A stretch of DNA of 64,000 bases from UBA7672 sp038326205. Lineage in GTDB: Bacteria; Pseudomonadota; Alphaproteobacteria; Caulobacterales; Hyphomonadaceae. The notes under the pieces are model-generated. The model saw only the letters and a list, made by a program, of their open reading frames with translations, did no database searches and had not been told where the DNA came from. The stretch covers positions 3,269 through 67,268 of the forward strand of contig JBBQJV010000014.1 in the NCBI GenBank assembly GCA_038326205.1, read 5' to 3'. The translations under genes and the position numbers were made by a program. Of the stretch, positions 52,906 to 62,578 are shown piece by piece (the stretch's first letter is position 1; each line of letters begins with the position of its first letter).

Positions 52906-53511
52906 ATGTCGAACGCGATAGCCCCGAACGTAACCACGCTCGCGGATCTGATTTCCACCTTGCAGGTGGAAGCGGCTTTGGAAAAGCCCCGTTCCCTGCC
53001 GCCCGTACATTTGTGGAACCCGACCAACTGCGGCGATATCGGCCTGCATATCCGGCGCGACGGCTCCTGGTGGCAGGAAGGCGTGCGGTTCAGCAGGGAA
53101 AAGCTCGTTCGCCTGTTCTCGACGATCCTGCGGCGGGACGATGACGGGTATTTCCTCGTCACCCCTCACGAAAAAGTGGTGGTGAAGGTGGACGACGCCC
53201 CGTTCGTGGGCATCCGCGTGGACCGGCATGAGTCGGATGGACATCACGTTATACTCGTCACGACGAATGTAGGCGATGTCGTGGCAGTCGATGACGCCCA
53301 CCCGATCCGCGTCGTCACGGATCCCCAGACAGGCGAGCCTTCGACCTACGTGCTGGTCCGTGGTGGGCTGGAAGCCCGTCTGGCCCGCCCCCCCTATTAT
53401 GAGCTGATAAGCTGGGCGAATCCCGACTCTCCGGAACATGTTGGGGCCGGAAAGCCCACCATGAGCGTGATGTCATCCGGCGTCCGTTTCCCATTGGGCG
53501 AGGCGACCTGA
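52906..53511 (+). CDS. DUF1285 domain protein
   Basis: 201 residues from ATG 52906. The conserved block VHLWNPTNCGDIGLHIRRDG followed by WWQEGVRFSREKLVRLFSTILRRDDDGYFLVTPHEKVVVKVDDAPFV is the DUF1285 signature. The structure of the family is a two-domain beta fold of unknown function, often encoded with a NUDIX hydrolase as here. It is the first gene of a rightward series (NUDIX, DUF6111, cca) with a 47-base gap to moxR on the other strand. Confidence 0.9.
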   Translation: MSNAIAPNVTTLADLISTLQVEAALEKPRSLPPVHLWNPTNCGDIGLHIRRDGSWWQEGVRFSREKLVRLFSTILRRDDDGYFLVTPHEKVVVKVDDAPFVGIRVDRHESDGHHVILVTTNVGDVVAVDDAHPIRVVTDPQTGEPSTYVLVRGGLEARLARPPYYELISWANPDSPEHVGAGKPTMSVMSSGVRFPLGEAT

Positions 53512-53514
53512 GTC

Positions 53515-54141
53515 ATGAACTATAGCGGCAAAGCCGATTTCCTCGATCGCGCCACGCGCCTTCTTGCCCCCCTCGACGCCGTATTCGATCAGCCAATGCG
53601 GACCGACTACGATCTCAACCCCGACTGGAGGCTGCCTCCGAACGGCAATTATCGCCGCGCCGCCGTTCTGGTTGGCCTGATGGATCGCGGCGATGATTTC
53701 GGCGTCCTGCTAACGCTACGTCCGGAAACGATGGCGAGCCATGCTGGGCAGGTCGCCTTTCCCGGCGGCCGCATCGAGCCGGGCGAAACCCCGCTGGGCG
53801 CCGCCCTTCGCGAAGCCAGCGAGGAAGTCGGGGTTGATCCGTCCACGGTGAAATTGCTGGGGCAGGGCGACACGTATCTGACGGGGTCCGGCTTCGCGAT
53901 CGCCCCTTTCGTGGGTCTCCTTCCCGCCGGCTATGTGCCCTTGCCGCACGAACGCGAGGTGGCTGACGTGTTCGAGACGCCGCTGAGTTTCCTGATGGAT
54001 ACCACCAACCACCAGCGCCACGAGAAGGTATATGCGGGGGTCTTGCGCGCTTATTACGCAATGCCTCACAACGGGCGCTACATTTGGGGCGCCACGGCGG
54101 GCATGATCAAGTCGCTCCATGATCGCCTGTACCAATCGTGA
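53515..54141 (+). CDS. NUDIX hydrolase (CoA pyrophosphatase-like)
   Basis: 208 residues. The NUDIX box is GGRIEPGETPLGAALREASEEVGV, complete with the REASEE catalytic glutamates. The preceding FPGG and the UPF0035-like element LTLRPETMASHAGQVAFPGG are the hallmarks of CoA pyrophosphatases (NUDT7/YeaB group), which cleave CoA to 3',5'-ADP and 4'-phosphopantetheine. It lies three bases after the DUF1285 stop, so the two are co-transcribed. Confidence 0.92.
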   Translation: MNYSGKADFLDRATRLLAPLDAVFDQPMRTDYDLNPDWRLPPNGNYRRAAVLVGLMDRGDDFGVLLTLRPETMASHAGQVAFPGGRIEPGETPLGAALREASEEVGVDPSTVKLLGQGDTYLTGSGFAIAPFVGLLPAGYVPLPHEREVADVFETPLSFLMDTTNHQRHEKVYAGVLRAYYAMPHNGRYIWGATAGMIKSLHDRLYQS

Positions 54142-54197
54142 CGCCCGTGGCTTGCGGCCGGTCTGGTATGACGTGGTGTGTGTGATACGGACGTGAC

Positions 54198-54542
54198 ATG
54201 ACTCAACGTATTCTTGTCGAAATCCTGCTGTTCCTGATCCCGTTTGCGATCTTCATGGTCTATCGCGCCGCCGCGCGCGATCTGAGGATCAAGGACCGCT
54301 GGCCGTTGACCCGTCTGGTGATCATCGGCGCCGTCATCGCGGTGCTGGGCCTGATTGTGCCGCCGCTGCTGGAGCCGCGCGAGACCGGCAAATGTTTCGA
54401 CCCGGTTCGCTATGATGGCGAGGGCCGCATCGTCTCCCCGCGTGAAATTCCGTGTTCGGAAACGCCGCTGCCGGGCAGCCAGAACCCGCCGAGCCAAGAG
54501 CCGATACAGACGCCGGTTGCCCCCCGCGACACGGGCAACTAA
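54198..54542 (+). CDS. DUF6111-type membrane protein
   Basis: 114 residues. Two hydrophobic segments (ILVEILLFLIPFAIFMVY and LVIIGAVIAVLGLIVPPLL) flank a basic cytoplasmic loop (RAAARDLRIKDRWPLTR), and the rest is a Pro-rich tail ending EPIQTPVAPRDTGN. This small protein is found between the NUDIX and cca genes in related bacteria and is named DUF6111. No activity is known. It ends three bases before cca. Confidence 0.82.
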   Translation: MTQRILVEILLFLIPFAIFMVYRAAARDLRIKDRWPLTRLVIIGAVIAVLGLIVPPLLEPRETGKCFDPVRYDGEGRIVSPREIPCSETPLPGSQNPPSQEPIQTPVAPRDTGN

Positions 54543-54545
54543 GCC

Positions 54546-55745
54546 ATGCCCCAGCTGGCGATCCAGCCATGGATGATCACCGCACGACGAGTAATGGATG
54601 CGCTGGAGGCCGCGCGGCCCGGTTGCGCCCGCTATGTCGGCGGATGCGTGCGCAACGCCCTGTTGGGTGAACCTGTCTCTGACATCGACATTGCGACGCA
54701 ACTGGTCCCCGAAGAGGTGACCCGTGTGATGCGCGCCGCAGGCATTGCCGTGCACCCCACCGGCATGGAGCACGGCACGCTGACTGTTGTCGCCGATCAC
54801 CAGCCCTTCGAAGTCACCACCTTGCGCCGCGACGTTGAAACAGATGGACGCCGCGCCGTCGTCGCCTTCACGCTCGACTGGGACGAAGACGCTCAGCGTC
54901 GCGACTTCCGCATCAACGCCCTCTATTCCGACCGTGATGGCGCGATTTTCGACCCCACCGGCGGCGGCCTCGATGATCTGGCGGCGCGACGCATCGTCTT
55001 CGTCGGCAACCCGGAAACGCGCCTCCGCGAGGACTATCTCCGCATTCTCCGCTTCTTCCGCTTCTACGCCTGGTATGGCCGCGAAGCGCCGGATGCAGCA
55101 GGTCTCGCCGCATGCGCAAAATTGCGCGCAGGACTCGATGGCATCTCTGTCGAACGGATCTGGATGGAAACGAAAAAGCTGTGCGCCGCCGTCCAACCCA
55201 TTCCTGCACTGGAAGCGATGCAGGCATCTGGCGTGATGGCGCTGCTCTACCCGGAAGCGCGCGGCCTCGACCTGTTGCGTAAGTTGGTGGCGCTGGAACA
55301 GGCGGAGGGCTGGGCGCCCGATTCGATGCTGCGTGTCCAGTCGTTGTTCTGGAAGGACCCAGTCGCAACGCGCGCTCTCGCCAACCGCCTGAAGCTGTCC
55401 AATGACGAGCGCAGCCGCGTCATCTGGCCCGCGGAAAACGAAACACCGATCTCAGCCGAGACGACGCCGCACGATGTCCGCTTCGCGGTCTATCGAGTCG
55501 GCGCGCAGGTCGTGACGGACTGCGCCACGTTGGCTCTGGCTGAAAGTGGTGATCCCGCACTGGCGGATGTCATCCGGCTCGCCAAAGCCTGGCCGAAACC
55601 AACCATGCCCGTGACCGGTGCGGATCTGATCACGCGCGGATTTGCGCCCGGCCCTGCGATGGGGGAGGCGCTGCGCAAGGCCGAAAATGCATGGGTTGCC
55701 AGCGATTTTTTGCTGTCGCAGGAAGAGCTGCTCCGCTTGGTCTAG
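54546..55745 (+). CDS. CCA tRNA nucleotidyltransferase
   Basis: 399 residues. The class II nucleotidyltransferase motif GGCVRNALLG ... SDIDIATQ carries the metal-binding Asp pair (DID), and RRDFRINALY supplies the template-reading residues. The RNA-binding helical region (GNPETRLREDYLRILRFFRFYAWYG) is conserved. It adds or repairs the 3' CCA end of tRNAs. The 3' end overlaps hemF by four bases on the opposite strand. Confidence 0.95.
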   Translation: MPQLAIQPWMITARRVMDALEAARPGCARYVGGCVRNALLGEPVSDIDIATQLVPEEVTRVMRAAGIAVHPTGMEHGTLTVVADHQPFEVTTLRRDVETDGRRAVVAFTLDWDEDAQRRDFRINALYSDRDGAIFDPTGGGLDDLAARRIVFVGNPETRLREDYLRILRFFRFYAWYGREAPDAAGLAACAKLRAGLDGISVERIWMETKKLCAAVQPIPALEAMQASGVMALLYPEARGLDLLRKLVALEQAEGWAPDSMLRVQSLFWKDPVATRALANRLKLSNDERSRVIWPAENETPISAETTPHDVRFAVYRVGAQVVTDCATLALAESGDPALADVIRLAKAWPKPTMPVTGADLITRGFAPGPAMGEALRKAENAWVASDFLLSQEELLRLV

Positions 55746-56623
55746 GGCCACTTAACAACCGGCGGCATCGACGACAGGATGCTCGCGACATTGCCGCCGG
55801 TCTTCAGGCCGAACGTCGTGCCGCGATCATAGAGCAGGTTGAACTCCACATAGCGGCCGCGGCGCACCAGCTGTTCCTCTCGCTCGTCCGGCGACCAGCT
55901 TTCCAACATCCGCCGTTTCACGATCTCTGGATAAACCTTCGCAAACTCGCGGCCTACATCCTGTGTGAAGGCGAAGTCTGCTTCCCAGTCACCGGAGTTG
56001 TAGCGATCATAGAAAATACCGCCGATGCCGCGCGGCTCATTGCGGTGGGCCAGGTAGAAGTATTCCTCGCAATGCTTTTTCATGCCCGCATAATCCGCGC
56101 CGTGCGTATCGCACGCTCCGCGCATCGCATCATGAAACTGGACCGCGTCGGGAGAGTCCTGTTGCCGCTGAGAATCGAGCAGAGGCGTGAGGTCCGCCCC
56201 GCCGCCGAACCAGCTGTTGTCGGTCACCAGCATGCGTGTGTTCATGTGCACGGCGGGCACGCGTGGATTGGCCGGGTGTGCGATCAGCGAGATGCCCGCC
56301 GCCCAGAACTTCCCGCCCGACTTGTCGGCGCCCGGAATGGTCTTGGCGAACTCCGGGGCAAACGCGCCATAGACGCAGCTCGTGTGCACGCCGATTTTCT
56401 CGAACAGCCGCCCCTTCAGCACGGCCATGGTGCCGCCGCCGAGGTCGTCCGTGCCATCGCCCCGCTTCCACGCCGTCTTCTCGAACCGCCCGGCAGCTCC
56501 ACGATAAAGCGGCGGCGACGCCGCATCCTCCAGGGCCTCGATACACGCGATGATGTCGCCCTGCAGCGACTGAAACCAAGCGTAGGCGCGCGCCTTGTGG
56601 GTCTCGATGTCGGTCTTTGTCAT
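55742..56623 (-). CDS. hemF: Oxygen-dependent coproporphyrinogen III oxidase
   Basis: 293 residues, the usual size. Signatures: GGGTMAVLKGRLFEKIGVHTS, RMLVTDNSWFGGGADLTP, the HxxG-type MKKHCEEYFYLAHRNEPRGIGGIFYD and VYPEIVKRRMLESWSPDEREEQLVRRGRYVEFNLLYDRGTTFGL. It decarboxylates two propionates of coproporphyrinogen III with O2 in heme synthesis, in the cytosol. It is convergent with cca and precedes purN on the same strand with a 45-base gap. Confidence 0.96.
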   Translation of the reverse strand: MTKTDIETHKARAYAWFQSLQGDIIACIEALEDAASPPLYRGAAGRFEKTAWKRGDGTDDLGGGTMAVLKGRLFEKIGVHTSCVYGAFAPEFAKTIPGADKSGGKFWAAGISLIAHPANPRVPAVHMNTRMLVTDNSWFGGGADLTPLLDSQRQQDSPDAVQFHDAMRGACDTHGADYAGMKKHCEEYFYLAHRNEPRGIGGIFYDRYNSGDWEADFAFTQDVGREFAKVYPEIVKRRMLESWSPDEREEQLVRRGRYVEFNLLYDRGTTFGLKTGGNVASILSSMPPVVKWP

Positions 56624-56668
56624 GCCGCTAGGTAGCCGCCAGATATGGGCGGCGTCCAGAGCCCGGCA

Positions 56669-57310
56669 CTATCGCGGCGCAAACAGCCGCACGTCGACCC
56701 CATCAACCACGACCGTCACCGCAACTCGTGTACCCGACTTGCGCGCAATCGCCGCAAGGCATCGCGGATAGAGCAGGTGCTCCGCTTTCAGAACGCGCGC
56801 CGCCAATGTCTCTTCCGTATCGCCCGGCATCACATCGATCTCGGCCTGGCCGATCACCGGCCCTTCATCTACGCCCGCCGTCACCTGATGCACCGTGCAG
56901 CCATGTACAGCGTCGCCCGCCGCAAGACAGCGCTTGTGCGTATCCACTCCTGGAAATTTCGGCAGCAGGGACGGGTGAATGTTGATCAGCTTCCCCGCCC
57001 ACGTAGTCACGAACCACGGCGTCAGCACGCGCATGAACCCCGCGAGCGCAATCAGTTCAACACCCGCCGCCCGCAGTTCCGCATCCACAGCCCGCTCGAA
57101 CGCCTCGCGATCCTTGCCGTAAATCTTGTGGTCAATGGCAGAAGCAGCAACGCCAAACGCGCGCGCACGCTCCAGCCCGCCCGCGTCCGGCTTGTTCGCC
57201 AGCACCAGCACCGGCTCGCACGGCCATTGCGGATCAGCTGCCGCCCGCAGCAGCGCTTCCATGTTGGAGCCGCGCCCCGAGATCAGGATGCCAAGCCGCG
57301 TGCGGCTCAC
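56669..57310 (-). CDS. purN: Phosphoribosylglycinamide formyltransferase
   Basis: 213 residues. GART signatures are clear: LGILISGRGSNMEALLR at the N-terminus, the folate-binding FMRVLTPWFVTTWAGKLINIHPSLLPKFPG, and HQVTAGVDEGPVIGQAEIDV, with the catalytic Asn-His-Asp residues. It formylates GAR with 10-formyl-THF in purine synthesis. Its first codons overlap the purM stop by four bases (ATGA), so purM-purN is a coupled pair, a common bacterial arrangement. Confidence 0.96.
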   Translation of the reverse strand: MSRTRLGILISGRGSNMEALLRAAADPQWPCEPVLVLANKPDAGGLERARAFGVAASAIDHKIYGKDREAFERAVDAELRAAGVELIALAGFMRVLTPWFVTTWAGKLINIHPSLLPKFPGVDTHKRCLAAGDAVHGCTVHQVTAGVDEGPVIGQAEIDVMPGDTEETLAARVLKAEHLLYPRCLAAIARKSGTRVAVTVVVDGVDVRLFAPR

Positions 57311-58338
57311 GCTGCTACCAGTTCCCCGATGACAAAGGCGTTCTCGCCTTCATTGGCCAACTGTTCCATCAGGGGCATCGCGACCGCAGGCTCGACCGCG
57401 AGCACGATGCCGATCCCGCAATTGAACGTGCGCCGCATTTCTTCGTCCGACAGTCCGCCAACCTGCTGCAGCCATCCGAACACCGGCGGCAATTTCCACG
57501 CCTTGTAGTCGATCTTGGGGACAAGATGATCTGGCAACATGCGCGGCGTATTCTCGGTCAGCCCGCCGCCCGTGATATGCGCCAGACCCTTGATGCGCTT
57601 GTTGCGGAGCAGCGGCAGCAGCGCCTTCACATAGATGCGCGTCGGCGCCAGCAGCGCTTCGCCCAGCGTTTTGTCCGCGTCGAACGGCGCCGGGTCTTCC
57701 AGCTTCAGATTGCTCCGCTCCACAATCTTGCGGATCAGCGAATAGCCATTCGAATGCGGTCCCGACGACGCGATCGCGACCAGCAGGTCGCCGGCCTTCA
57801 TGTCATTCGTCTTCGGGAGAATATCCTCGCGCTCGACGCCGCCGACAACGAAGCCTGCCAGATCATAATGCCCCGGCGCATACATGCCCGGCATCTCGGC
57901 CGTCTCGCCGCCCACCAGCGTGCACCCAGCCTGGCGACAACCTTCAGCGATCCCCGCCACAACCTTCGACGCCGTGCTCTTGTCCAGCTTTCCCGTCGCG
58001 AAGTAGTCGAGGAAGAACAGCGGATCGGCGCCCTGTGCCAACACGTCGTTGACGCACATCGCGACCAGATCGATGCCGATCGTTTCGTGCCTGCCGGTTG
58101 CGAACGCGAGCATCAGCTTGGTGCCAACACCGTCCGTCCCCGATACAAGCACCGGGTCCTTGAACCCTGCGGCCTTCAGGTCGAACAACCCGCCGAACCC
58201 GCCAAGTGTGCCGTCCGCGCCCGGCCGGCGCGTCGAGGCGGCCAGCGGCTTGATGGCATCAACCAGCGCGTCGCCTTCGTCGATATCGACACCGACGTCG
58301 CGATAGGTCAGGGGAGTCTTGGAATCGGGACCGCTCAT
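57307..58338 (-). CDS. purM: Phosphoribosylformylglycinamidine cyclo-ligase
   Basis: 343 residues. AIR synthetase signatures: LTYRDVGVDIDEGDALVD, GTDGVGTKLMLAF, MCVNDVLAQGADPLFFLDY, LVGGETAEMPGMY, and AHITGGGLTENTPRMLP. It makes aminoimidazole ribonucleotide from FGAM using ATP. It is the first gene of the purMN pair and diverges from the DUF2066 gene across 117 bases, the same order seen in many alphaproteobacteria before hdaA. Confidence 0.97.
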   Translation of the reverse strand: MSGPDSKTPLTYRDVGVDIDEGDALVDAIKPLAASTRRPGADGTLGGFGGLFDLKAAGFKDPVLVSGTDGVGTKLMLAFATGRHETIGIDLVAMCVNDVLAQGADPLFFLDYFATGKLDKSTASKVVAGIAEGCRQAGCTLVGGETAEMPGMYAPGHYDLAGFVVGGVEREDILPKTNDMKAGDLLVAIASSGPHSNGYSLIRKIVERSNLKLEDPAPFDADKTLGEALLAPTRIYVKALLPLLRNKRIKGLAHITGGGLTENTPRMLPDHLVPKIDYKAWKLPPVFGWLQQVGGLSDEEMRRTFNCGIGIVLAVEPAVAMPLMEQLANEGENAFVIGELVAA

Positions 58339-58455
58339 GCGCCGCCACTAACACGCACGAAACGTCCTATCCAGCGCTGCCTAATACCGTGTGAAAAAGC
58401 GTTCATGCACAACCTGCCTTACAAACGTCAGAACCCTTCGCTAAAGTCCGGCCCC

Positions 58456-59508
58456 ATGAACAAAATCGCCAGATTCGCCGCTCTTGTTGTCGCTTCCGCG
58501 AGCCTCGCCGGCGCCGCTTTTGCCCAGAACCCGGTCTATAGGGTGAAGGATCTTGTGGTTGATGCGGTGGCGCCCAATGCGGCTGATGCCGGTTTGCAGG
58601 GCAGGAACGGCGCCCGTCTGACTGGCGCCCAACGTCTGATCGAACGGCTGACCCTGCCGGAGGATCGCGCCTCGGCCCGCGCCCCGATCGAAGCGTCCGC
58701 CGTCGCGCAGCTCTATCGCGGCTATCAGACCCAGGGCGACCAGAAGTCATCCTCCGTCTCCGGCGGCATCCGCGCCACCGGCCTCGTGACATGGACGTTC
58801 GAGGAAGACCGTGTCCGCGCCTATCTCGACCAGCGCGGCGTCGCCTATGTGGATAACCAAGCCGCCTCTGCGCTCATCGTGCCCGTTGCCGCTTCCAACA
58901 TCAGCGCCAGCGACTGGGGCTCACAGTGGGTCGTCCGCAACGGATCCTCGGTTTCCGGCAAGTCGGACGAAACTTCGCTCGCCCCCTATGTCGCCTCGAC
59001 CCAGTCCTGGTCCCAGCGCCCATCGTCCGACGACATCCAGTCGGAACTGTCCCGCACCAGCACCGACCACGGCGTCATCGCCGAAGCCTACATGCAGGGA
59101 CCGCAATACTATGTGCGCCTCACCGACATGCGTGGGTCGGTCCCCAATCCGACTATTGGCGTTGTCGGACCGTTCGTCAGCCTGTCGTCGGCCCAATCTG
59201 GCGCGGCCTCCGAACTTGAACGCGCATGGAAGGCGGCCTCGGTCGTCCGCTCGAACGGCGCGACCAGCGTTTCGCTGACCGCCCAGTTCCAGGACATCCA
59301 GCAGTGGACGCTTATCCGCAAAGGTCTGGAAGGCTCCCGGCTCGTGCATGATCTCAACGTCGAGTCGATCTCGATTGCCGGCGCCGACATCACCTTGTCC
59401 TATAGTGGTCGCCCCGAACAGCTCGCGTCCGACCTGCGCTCGCGTGGGGTTGATCTGCGCAATGCTCCGGGCGGCGGCTGGGTGCTTCTGGCGTCAGGGG
59501 TCCAATGA
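58456..59508 (+). CDS. Secreted DUF2066-type protein
   Basis: 350 residues from ATG 58456. A signal peptide (MNKIARFAALVVASASLAGA) is followed by a DUF2066-like domain (VKDLVVDAVAPNAADAGLQG ... LTGAQRLIERLTLP), common in proteins encoded just before hdaA. The mature protein is probably periplasmic, with no catalytic motif. The open frame extends further upstream, but that portion crosses the divergent promoter gap and purM, so ATG 58456 is the sensible start. It ends 13 bases before hdaA. Confidence 0.82.
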   Translation: MNKIARFAALVVASASLAGAAFAQNPVYRVKDLVVDAVAPNAADAGLQGRNGARLTGAQRLIERLTLPEDRASARAPIEASAVAQLYRGYQTQGDQKSSSVSGGIRATGLVTWTFEEDRVRAYLDQRGVAYVDNQAASALIVPVAASNISASDWGSQWVVRNGSSVSGKSDETSLAPYVASTQSWSQRPSSDDIQSELSRTSTDHGVIAEAYMQGPQYYVRLTDMRGSVPNPTIGVVGPFVSLSSAQSGAASELERAWKAASVVRSNGATSVSLTAQFQDIQQWTLIRKGLEGSRLVHDLNVESISIAGADITLSYSGRPEQLASDLRSRGVDLRNAPGGGWVLLASGVQ

Positions 59509-59521
59509 GCCCGAACTCGCC

Positions 59522-60205
59522 ATGACAGGTGGCCGGCACGCGGGTCAGCTCTTCCTCGACTTTCCGAAAGCGGACACTGACAACCGCCCGCTGATCGAGA
59601 CCGGGTCTTATGCCGGCGCGCTTGTCGCACTGCGTCGCTGGCGTCACTGGCCGGGACAGCAACTCGCGCTGATCGGCGATCCGCAATCCGGCCGCACCCG
59701 CCTATTGCGCCTCTGGGCCGCCGACGCTGCCGCTGCCCTCGTCACGGGCGCCGCTCTGGCCGAGGCCGGGATGGACGAAATCGCCCGCCTGTCCGTCTCC
59801 GCCCTCGCCATCGACGACGCCGACCACACTGGCGCCGGTCTAGGCCTCCTCGCCGCTCTTAACCTCTGCCGCGACCGTGGCGCTCAGGTTTTGCTGGCCG
59901 GGCAGGCGGAGCCCGCCGGTTGGTTCACCATCCCCCCCGACCTCCGCTCCCGCCTCACCGCCATGCCCGTCGCCCGCATCGAAGTTCCCGATGACGAGAC
60001 GCTGGCTGCCCGCCTGCGAGAGGAATGCGCCCTGCGCCACTTGAATATTCCTGAAGAATCAGTGCGCTACCTCGCCCAGCGGATGGAATCTTCGTGGGAA
60101 GCCATTGGCCGTGTGGCCGACGAAATCGCGCGGACGCCGGGAAGGGCGGAGGGTCTGCGGTCTGCCCGTGCGGCGCTGGTCGCGCTGGGCATGGATCCCG
60201 GCTGA
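59522..60205 (+). CDS. hdaA: DnaA regulatory inactivator HdaA
   Basis: 227 residues. The N-terminus holds the beta-clamp-binding element GQLFLDF (8-14), and the AAA-like core follows: IGDPQSGRTRLLRLWA in the Walker A position (Arg instead of Lys, as in E. coli Hda), a Walker B ALAIDDADHTGAG, and a sensor region with RLREECALRHLNIPEESV. HdaA binds the loaded DNA clamp and stimulates ATP hydrolysis by DnaA after replication starts. The order DUF2066-hdaA-ppk is typical of Caulobacter relatives. Confidence 0.9.
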   Translation: MTGGRHAGQLFLDFPKADTDNRPLIETGSYAGALVALRRWRHWPGQQLALIGDPQSGRTRLLRLWAADAAAALVTGAALAEAGMDEIARLSVSALAIDDADHTGAGLGLLAALNLCRDRGAQVLLAGQAEPAGWFTIPPDLRSRLTAMPVARIEVPDDETLAARLREECALRHLNIPEESVRYLAQRMESSWEAIGRVADEIARTPGRAEGLRSARAALVALGMDPG

Positions 60206-60300
60206 ATTAATCTCGCAGGTTGGCTGCAAAACATCCGTAATGTCTTGATGGTAAGCAGGCTGATCACGACCGGCACAAGACCGGCCGAAGACACTGGGCG

Positions 60301-62523
60301 ATGATGGCAAAACGATCGGTCAAATCCGAGCGCACAGTGCGTGAGCGCAAGACGGCGCCCATGCGCGCGCCGAAGGCGGCTGAAAAGACCGTAGGCGTCA
60401 CCTCGCCCCTCGCCAACACCCCTGATCGCTTTTTCAACCGCGAGCTCAGCTGGCTGAAGTTCAACTCCCGCGTCCTTGAGGAGGCCGAAAACCGTGGCCA
60501 TCCGCTGCTGGAGCGTCTGCGCTTCATCTCGATCTCGGCCAGCAACCTCGACGAATTCTATTCTGTGCGTGTCGCTGGCCTGCGCCAACAGGTGCGCGCC
60601 AACATCACGCGCGCCAGTTCCGACGGCCTGACGCCGCCGCAACAGCTGCAGCGAATCGGTGTCGAAGCCGGTCTCTTGATGGCCGAGCAGCAGCGCATCT
60701 GGACAACCATCCGCGCCGAGATGCGGCAGGCGGGTCTTGCCGTGGTGGACGCCGACGAACTCAGCGACGTCGATCGCGACTGGCTGCGCGCTCGCTTCAT
60801 GGAGCGCGTCTTCCCCGTACTGACGCCGCTCGCCATCGATCCGTCCCACCCGTTCCCGTTCCTGCCGAACCAGGGCTTCGCCGTCGGCTTCTCGCTGCAT
60901 CGCCAGTCCGACAGCGTGAAGCTGCGTGCGCTGGTGCCGATCCCGACCCACGTCGAACGCTTCATCGAATTGCCCGGCGAGCCCGCCAACCGGCGTTTCA
61001 TCGCGCTGGAAGACGTCATCACGCTTTTCCTCGACGCGCTGTTCCCGGACTGCGTCTCGAAGGGCCGCTGCATGCTGCGCGTCATCCGGGACAGCGACAT
61101 CGAGATCGAGGAAGAAGCCGAAGACCTCGTCCGCGAATTCGAAATCCTGCTGAAACAACGCCGTCGTGGCCGCATCGTGCGCATCAAGATCGACCGCAGT
61201 GCGCCAGAAGACCTCAAGGCCTTCTTCATCGCCGAGATCGAAGCCGATCCCATCGACGTCGTCGAAGTCGACGGCATCATGGGCATGAACCAGCTGCGCG
61301 AGCTGATCGTCGATGGCCGGCCCGAGCTTGTTTTCCCGCCTCTCGAGCCGCGCTTCCCCGAGCGTGTCCGCGAGTATAACGGTGATATTTTCGCTGCTAT
61401 CCGCGTGAAGGACATTCTCGTCCATCACCCCTATGAATCGTTCGACGTCGTCGCCCAGTTCCTGCGCCAGGCCGCGCGCGATCCCGATGTGGTCGCCGTG
61501 AAGCAGACGCTCTACCGTACCTCGAAGAACTCTCCCATCGTCGCGGCCCTCATCGAAGCCGCCGAAGCCGGCAAGAACGTCACCGCGCTTGTCGAGCTGA
61601 AAGCCCGCTTCGACGAAGAGGCCAACCTCCGCCTCGCCCGCGACCTCGAACGCGCCGGCGTGCAGGTTGTCTACGGCATCATCGAACTGAAGACCCACGC
61701 AAAGGTCTCGCTCGCCATCCGCCGCGAGCAGGGATCACTGCGCGCCTACACCCATGTCGGCACCGGGAACTACCATCCGATCACCGCGCGCATCTATGAT
61801 GACTTGTCGCTCTTCACCGCCGACCCCGCGATCGGTCGCGATGCGGGCCGACTCTTCAACTACGTCACCGGCTATTCCAAGCCCGTCGCGATGGAAGCCA
61901 TGGCGATCTCGCCCTTCGGCATCAAGTCGACGCTGGTGGCGCTGATCGAAGATGAAATCGCGCACGCGAAAGCTGGCCGTCCCGCGCAGATCTGGGCCAA
62001 GCTCAACGCGCTCGTCGACGAGACGATCATCGACATGCTCTACAAGGCAAGCCAGTCCGGCGTGCAGATTCAGCTGGTTGTCCGCGGCATCTGCTGCCTG
62101 CGACCCGGCGTTCCGGGCCTGTCCGAGAACATCGAGGTGCGCTCCATGGTCGGCCGCTTCCTCGAGCACGCGCGAATCGTCTGCTTCGGCGCCGGCGCCG
62201 GTCTGCCGTCGGACGATGCGAAGGTGTTCATTACTTCGGCGGACTGGATGCAACGAAACCTCGATCGCCGCGTTGAAACGCTCACGCCAATCACGAATCC
62301 GACTGTGCATAACCAGGTTCTCGACCAGATCATGTTGGCGAACCTGTATGACAACGCTCAAAGCTGGACGTTGCGCCCCGATGGCGGGTATGTGCGTAAC
62401 GCGGCGAGCGAGGGCCTCAAGTCCTTCTCGGCGCACGACTACTTCCTCGAAAACCCCAGCCTCTCCGGCCGGGGCAGCGCGCTGCGGCTGGCCACGCCAC
62501 CGGAGCTCAAGCCCAGGGACTGA
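60301..62523 (+). CDS. ppk1: Polyphosphate kinase 1
   Basis: 740 residues. The N-terminal domain starts FFNRELSWLKFNSRVLEEA and continues FISISASNLDEFYSVRVAGL. The catalytic part has IIELKTHAKVSLAIRREQG, containing the phospho-His, and AYTHVGTGNYHPITARIYDDLS. Conserved LYRTSKNSPIVAALIEAAE is present. The first 40 residues are basic and probably an unordered tail. It makes polyphosphate reversibly from ATP. The following gene encodes a Ppx/GppA phosphatase, so synthesis and breakdown genes are adjacent, 55 bases apart. The start may be ATG 60301 or 60304. Confidence 0.95.
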   Translation: MMAKRSVKSERTVRERKTAPMRAPKAAEKTVGVTSPLANTPDRFFNRELSWLKFNSRVLEEAENRGHPLLERLRFISISASNLDEFYSVRVAGLRQQVRANITRASSDGLTPPQQLQRIGVEAGLLMAEQQRIWTTIRAEMRQAGLAVVDADELSDVDRDWLRARFMERVFPVLTPLAIDPSHPFPFLPNQGFAVGFSLHRQSDSVKLRALVPIPTHVERFIELPGEPANRRFIALEDVITLFLDALFPDCVSKGRCMLRVIRDSDIEIEEEAEDLVREFEILLKQRRRGRIVRIKIDRSAPEDLKAFFIAEIEADPIDVVEVDGIMGMNQLRELIVDGRPELVFPPLEPRFPERVREYNGDIFAAIRVKDILVHHPYESFDVVAQFLRQAARDPDVVAVKQTLYRTSKNSPIVAALIEAAEAGKNVTALVELKARFDEEANLRLARDLERAGVQVVYGIIELKTHAKVSLAIRREQGSLRAYTHVGTGNYHPITARIYDDLSLFTADPAIGRDAGRLFNYVTGYSKPVAMEAMAISPFGIKSTLVALIEDEIAHAKAGRPAQIWAKLNALVDETIIDMLYKASQSGVQIQLVVRGICCLRPGVPGLSENIEVRSMVGRFLEHARIVCFGAGAGLPSDDAKVFITSADWMQRNLDRRVETLTPITNPTVHNQVLDQIMLANLYDNAQSWTLRPDGGYVRNAASEGLKSFSAHDYFLENPSLSGRGSALRLATPPELKPRD

Positions 62524-62578
62524 CGCCGGCCACATCCGGTGACAGCACTGGGACCAGACAGGGACCAGTGGCCTGCGT

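Noticed and set aside
57526..58455. In-frame upstream extension of the DUF2066 gene
   Set aside because: It runs antisense through purM and the divergent promoter gap; ATG 58456 begins a normal signal peptide.
60067..61698. Long minus-strand open frame opposite ppk1
   Set aside because: It is antisense to an unmistakable polyphosphate kinase, and its composition is that of a codon shadow. The frame at 61735-63072 is rejected for the same reason.
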